NCBI GenBank assembly: GCA_958295695.1
Contig: OY282363.1
Span: 2,608,225 to 2,672,224 of the forward strand
From: an uncultured Alphaproteobacteria bacterium
GTDB lineage: Bacteria; Pseudomonadota; Alphaproteobacteria; SP197
Direction of reading: 5' to 3'
DNA: 64,000 bases
Made by a program: the position numbers and the translations under genes. The notes under the pieces are model-generated. The model was not told the DNA's origin. It ran no database searches and was given only the letters and a program-made list of their open reading frames with translations. This document shows, in pieces, positions 61,947 to 64,000 of this stretch (position 1 is the stretch's first letter; each line of letters starts with the position of its first letter).

Positions 61947-62747
61947 TCAGCCCATCAGGGTCCAGCCGGCGTCCACGAGGAGATTCTGGCCGGTCATGTA
62001 GCCGGCGCCGTCGGACGCCAGGTAAACGACAGTCTCGCCGATCTCCATCGGGTCTCCCAGCCGCTTGAGCGGCGTCATGGCGACGGCCTCCTCCATGTGC
62101 TCCCTGGGGATGCCCCAGTCGGCTTCCCAGTTCGCGGCGATGGGCCCCGGCGAGACCGCGTTGACGCGAATCGCGGGCGCGAGGTCGCGCGCCAGCGCGG
62201 CCGTCATCGCACGCACCGCGCCCTTGGCGGCGCAGAACGCGATGGCGACGGAGTTCACCATGTTGTCCTGGCTCGTGCCGTTGCCGTAGGAGCCGGAGAA
62301 GTTGACGATGGACCCGGCGCCCCTCTCGCGCATCGGCGGCACGACCGCCTTGCACATCAGCAGCGACCCCTTCACGTCGATAGCGAAGATGCGGTCCCAG
62401 GCGTCCGGGTCGATGGCGTCGAAGCGGACCGCATCGGCCGGATCGATGCGCCCGGCCGTGTTGACCAGCACGTCGACGCCGCCGTAGCGGTCGACCGTGT
62501 CCGCGACGAAGGACCCGATCGAATCCGGTTCGAGGACGTCGAGGTAGCCGACATGGGCCTCGCCGCCGCCGCTCGCGATCTCGGCGACCGCCGCGTCGGC
62601 GATGTCCCGGTTCGCGCGCGCGCCCAAGGCGACGCGCGCGCCCTCGCGCCCGAGGGCGCGCGCGGCGGCGCTGCCCAGACCCCCGTTGGCGCCCGTCACG
62701 ATCGCGACGCGACCCTCCAGGCGCCGCCCGTCGCTCCAGCGCGGCAT
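61947..62747 (-). CDS. SDR oxidoreductase-like protein without the catalytic tyrosine
   Basis: The 266-residue protein has the NAD(P) motif VTGANGGLGSAAARALG, the LVNTAGRIDPADA region and the ending YMTGQNLLVDAGWTLMG, typical of classical SDRs. Where YxxxK is expected it has FCAAK: Phe171 replaces Tyr and Lys175 remains. The loop before it (SGSYGNGTSQDNMVN) is longer than usual, so a displaced tyrosine (Tyr154) might serve. The gene is 15 bases upstream of the B12-protein gene and 7 bases after the binding-protein gene. It may act on the mutase substrate or product. Confidence 0.88.
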   Translation of the reverse strand: MPRWSDGRRLEGRVAIVTGANGGLGSAAARALGREGARVALGARANRDIADAAVAEIASGGGEAHVGYLDVLEPDSIGSFVADTVDRYGGVDVLVNTAGRIDPADAVRFDAIDPDAWDRIFAIDVKGSLLMCKAVVPPMRERGAGSIVNFSGSYGNGTSQDNMVNSVAIAFCAAKGAVRAMTAALARDLAPAIRVNAVSPGPIAANWEADWGIPREHMEEAVAMTPLKRLGDPMEIGETVVYLASDGAGYMTGQNLLVDAGWTLMG

Positions 62748-62754
62748 CGCGGCG

Positions 62755-63825
62755 TCACTCGGCCGTCTTCACGGCGTTCCAGGTCTCGATGTACTTGTCG
62801 AGCCGCGGCTGAAGCTGCCAGAAGTCGAGACCGTCGAGGTACTCCGGGTCGTTGAGATGGAGCCCGGCCATCTCCTCGTCGGTCAGGCAGTCCTGCACGG
62901 CCGCCGCGTTGGCGGGCGAATAGCCGGCGACCTTGACCATGCCGCACTGCCCGCCCGGACCGGACGAGAAGTTGAGCCAGGCGTAGGCGCAATCGAGGTT
63001 CGGCGTGTCCTTGACCACGGCCCACACGTCCTGCCACCCGTCGGCCCGCTCCTCGGGGATCGCCTCGGCGACCGGAATGCCCTGCTCACGCAGAACCGAC
63101 GCCTGGTAGCCGCCCCACGTCTCGGAGACCCAGACCTCGCCCGACGCGTAGAGGCTGATGAGATCGCCGCCCGTCGACCAGTAGGTCCTGAGCAGCGGCT
63201 TCTGCTCGATCAGCTTCTGCTTGACCTCCTCGAGCTGCTCGTCGGTGAGATTGTAAACGTCGGTGTCGCGCCCGTAGAGGATGCGGGCCGCCATGAAGAT
63301 GGTCATCGACACGTCCTGCGTGGCGATGTGGCCGGCATAAGCCGGATCCCACAGGACTTCGGCCGAGGTCGGCGGTTCGTCGAACTTGTCGGTGCGGTAC
63401 ATCAGCGGAATCGAGCCCCAAGCCATCGGCACCGACCACACCTCGCCGTTCCCGCCGATCACGCCGGGATGGGTCAGGAACGAGTCGGGCATCTCGTCGA
63501 GATGATCGAGGCGGCCCCGGTCGAGCGCCTCCAGAGCGCCGAGATCGACCATGATCTGGGCGTAGTTGATGGCCGGCGAAACCATGTCGAAGGTGCCGGC
63601 GTCGGCGGCGATCTTGGCGATGATCTCGTCGTTCGAGCCGACGTAGGTCGGCGTCACCGTGCAGCCGCTCCGCGCCTCGAACTCCGAAACGAAGCTCGGG
63701 TCGGTGTAGCCTTCCCAGGTCAGCACATTGAGGTCGTTGCCCGCCTGCGGCGCCGATGACAGGCCGAAAACCGCGAGAGCGACCGAAGCGGCGGCGCACG
63801 GCAGCCTGAAACCGCGATGTGACAT
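62755..63825 (-). CDS. PotD-like ABC substrate-binding protein
   Basis: The 356-residue periplasmic protein starts at ATG 63825 (MSHRGFRLPCAAASVALAVFG, a signal peptide). Segments LNVLTWEGYTDPSFVSEFEARSGC, YVGSNDEIIAKIAADAGTFDMVSP and WSVPMAWGSIPLMYRTDKF are those of spermidine/putrescine-type binding proteins. It leads a tight operon with SDR, B12 protein and GlmL, and no permease or ATPase gene follows. The ligand is likely to be an amine or amino acid and so the probable mutase substrate. About 175 bases of promoter region precede it. Confidence 0.88.
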   Translation of the reverse strand: MSHRGFRLPCAAASVALAVFGLSSAPQAGNDLNVLTWEGYTDPSFVSEFEARSGCTVTPTYVGSNDEIIAKIAADAGTFDMVSPAINYAQIMVDLGALEALDRGRLDHLDEMPDSFLTHPGVIGGNGEVWSVPMAWGSIPLMYRTDKFDEPPTSAEVLWDPAYAGHIATQDVSMTIFMAARILYGRDTDVYNLTDEQLEEVKQKLIEQKPLLRTYWSTGGDLISLYASGEVWVSETWGGYQASVLREQGIPVAEAIPEERADGWQDVWAVVKDTPNLDCAYAWLNFSSGPGGQCGMVKVAGYSPANAAAVQDCLTDEEMAGLHLNDPEYLDGLDFWQLQPRLDKYIETWNAVKTAE

Positions 63826-63892
63826 GGTGTTCCCCCTCCAGAGACGGCCACGCGGCCCCGGACCGGACCGGGACGCGCGGCTTTGTTGATCG

Positions 63893-63910
63893 GCCAACCG
63901 ATTTGTTGGC
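63893..63910. promoter_or_regulatory. Inverted repeat upstream of the B12-mutase operon
   Basis: GCCAAC (63893-63898) and GTTGGC (63905-63910) form a perfect 6-bp inverted repeat with a 6-base spacer, about 70 bases upstream of the binding-protein start. A TTGTTG direct repeat overlaps it. It may be an operator, but no regulator gene is visible in the window. No other feature is seen in 63826-64000. Confidence 0.4.
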
Positions 63911-64000
63911 TCGTCCTCCATCATAGGCGGCGGGATCCGGGCCGTCAAAGCCGCAAGCCCCGGACCCCGGCGGCCGGCCCGACGCGTTGAGGCGCCGGGA

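Noticed and set aside
58125-62855. A plus-strand open frame of 1576 codons
   Set aside because: It lies antisense to the B12 operon, is rich in Arg, Gly and Asp/Val as expected of the reverse frame of GC-rich genes, and has no domain or ribosome site. Four real genes with clear motifs occupy the other strand.
1-64000. tRNA, rRNA, tmRNA, insertion sequences, prophage genes
   Set aside because: All gaps longer than about 100 bases were read for cloverleaf-like arms, CCA ends and transposase or integrase motifs; none was found by eye. A tRNAscan or Infernal run would be decisive.

Overview
This window is GC-rich (by eye about 70 percent G+C) and gene-dense. It looks like chromosomal DNA of an alphaproteobacterium, perhaps in the Rhodospirillales or Hyphomicrobiales, although the sequence alone does not fix the order. 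The pointers are an Irr-type Fur regulator with an ICE-like iron box, a PetP/PetR-like MarR and response-regulator pair beside a branched-chain aminotransferase, a zinc-free type-B ribosomal protein L36, the uvrC-pgsA-moa gene order, and short palindromic repeats built on CTTCGATACGC...CTCGGGATGAGG. No rRNA, tRNA, CRISPR array or insertion sequence was found.

Layout. Positions 1-7.4 kb hold the end of a glycerate kinase gene, pyruvate kinase, a TPR protein, a probable ArfA ribosome-rescue gene whose reading frame runs through a terminator-like hairpin without a stop, glycolate oxidase glcDEF, rpmJ and a GreB-like factor. Positions 7.7-23.2 kb are a catabolic region: a DadA-like oxidase, a SoeABC-type sulfite dehydrogenase, choline sulfatase beside a frameshifted choline-dehydrogenase-like pseudogene, another amine oxidase, an MttB-family methyltransferase and two tandem Tat-exported binding proteins. 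Positions 23.4-32.2 kb are core genes: a MarR/response regulator/methyltransferase/histidine kinase operon, ilvE, and uvrC-pgsA-moeA-moaD-moaE. Positions 32.4-36.4 kb are an iron and peroxide block: peroxiredoxin, DUF3501, a CCG-domain Fe-S protein, rubrerythrin, an ICE box and irr. A strikingly AT-rich TPR/Sel1-like gene follows at 36.7-37.5 kb.

Positions 38.8-50.3 kb are a surface-glycan cluster: epimerase, four glycosyltransferase-like genes, an AsnB-type amidotransferase, a UDP-sulfoquinovose synthase (SqdB) and an exporter ABC protein. Part of it (44.3-48.2 kb) has lower G+C and contains a scrambled relic of the ABC gene. Positions 50.3-58.6 kb hold a gene-poor stretch, gpt, a quinone oxidoreductase, a Bcr/CflA transporter, a dimethylglycine/sarcosine dehydrogenase, two c-type cytochromes and a GFA-family enzyme.

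Positions 58.8-63.8 kb contain a compact four-gene operon: a PotD-like binding protein, an SDR protein lacking the catalytic Tyr, a large protein with a C-terminal GlmS-like B12-binding domain, and a GlmL-type reactivase. I read it as an uncharacterised adenosylcobalamin-dependent mutase system with its own substrate capture. It is the best candidate for an undescribed pathway here. The second is the non-stop arfA-like gene. Overall the window suggests a marine-type or soil heterotroph using methylated amines, choline sulfate, glycolate and sulfite, with iron control through Irr.
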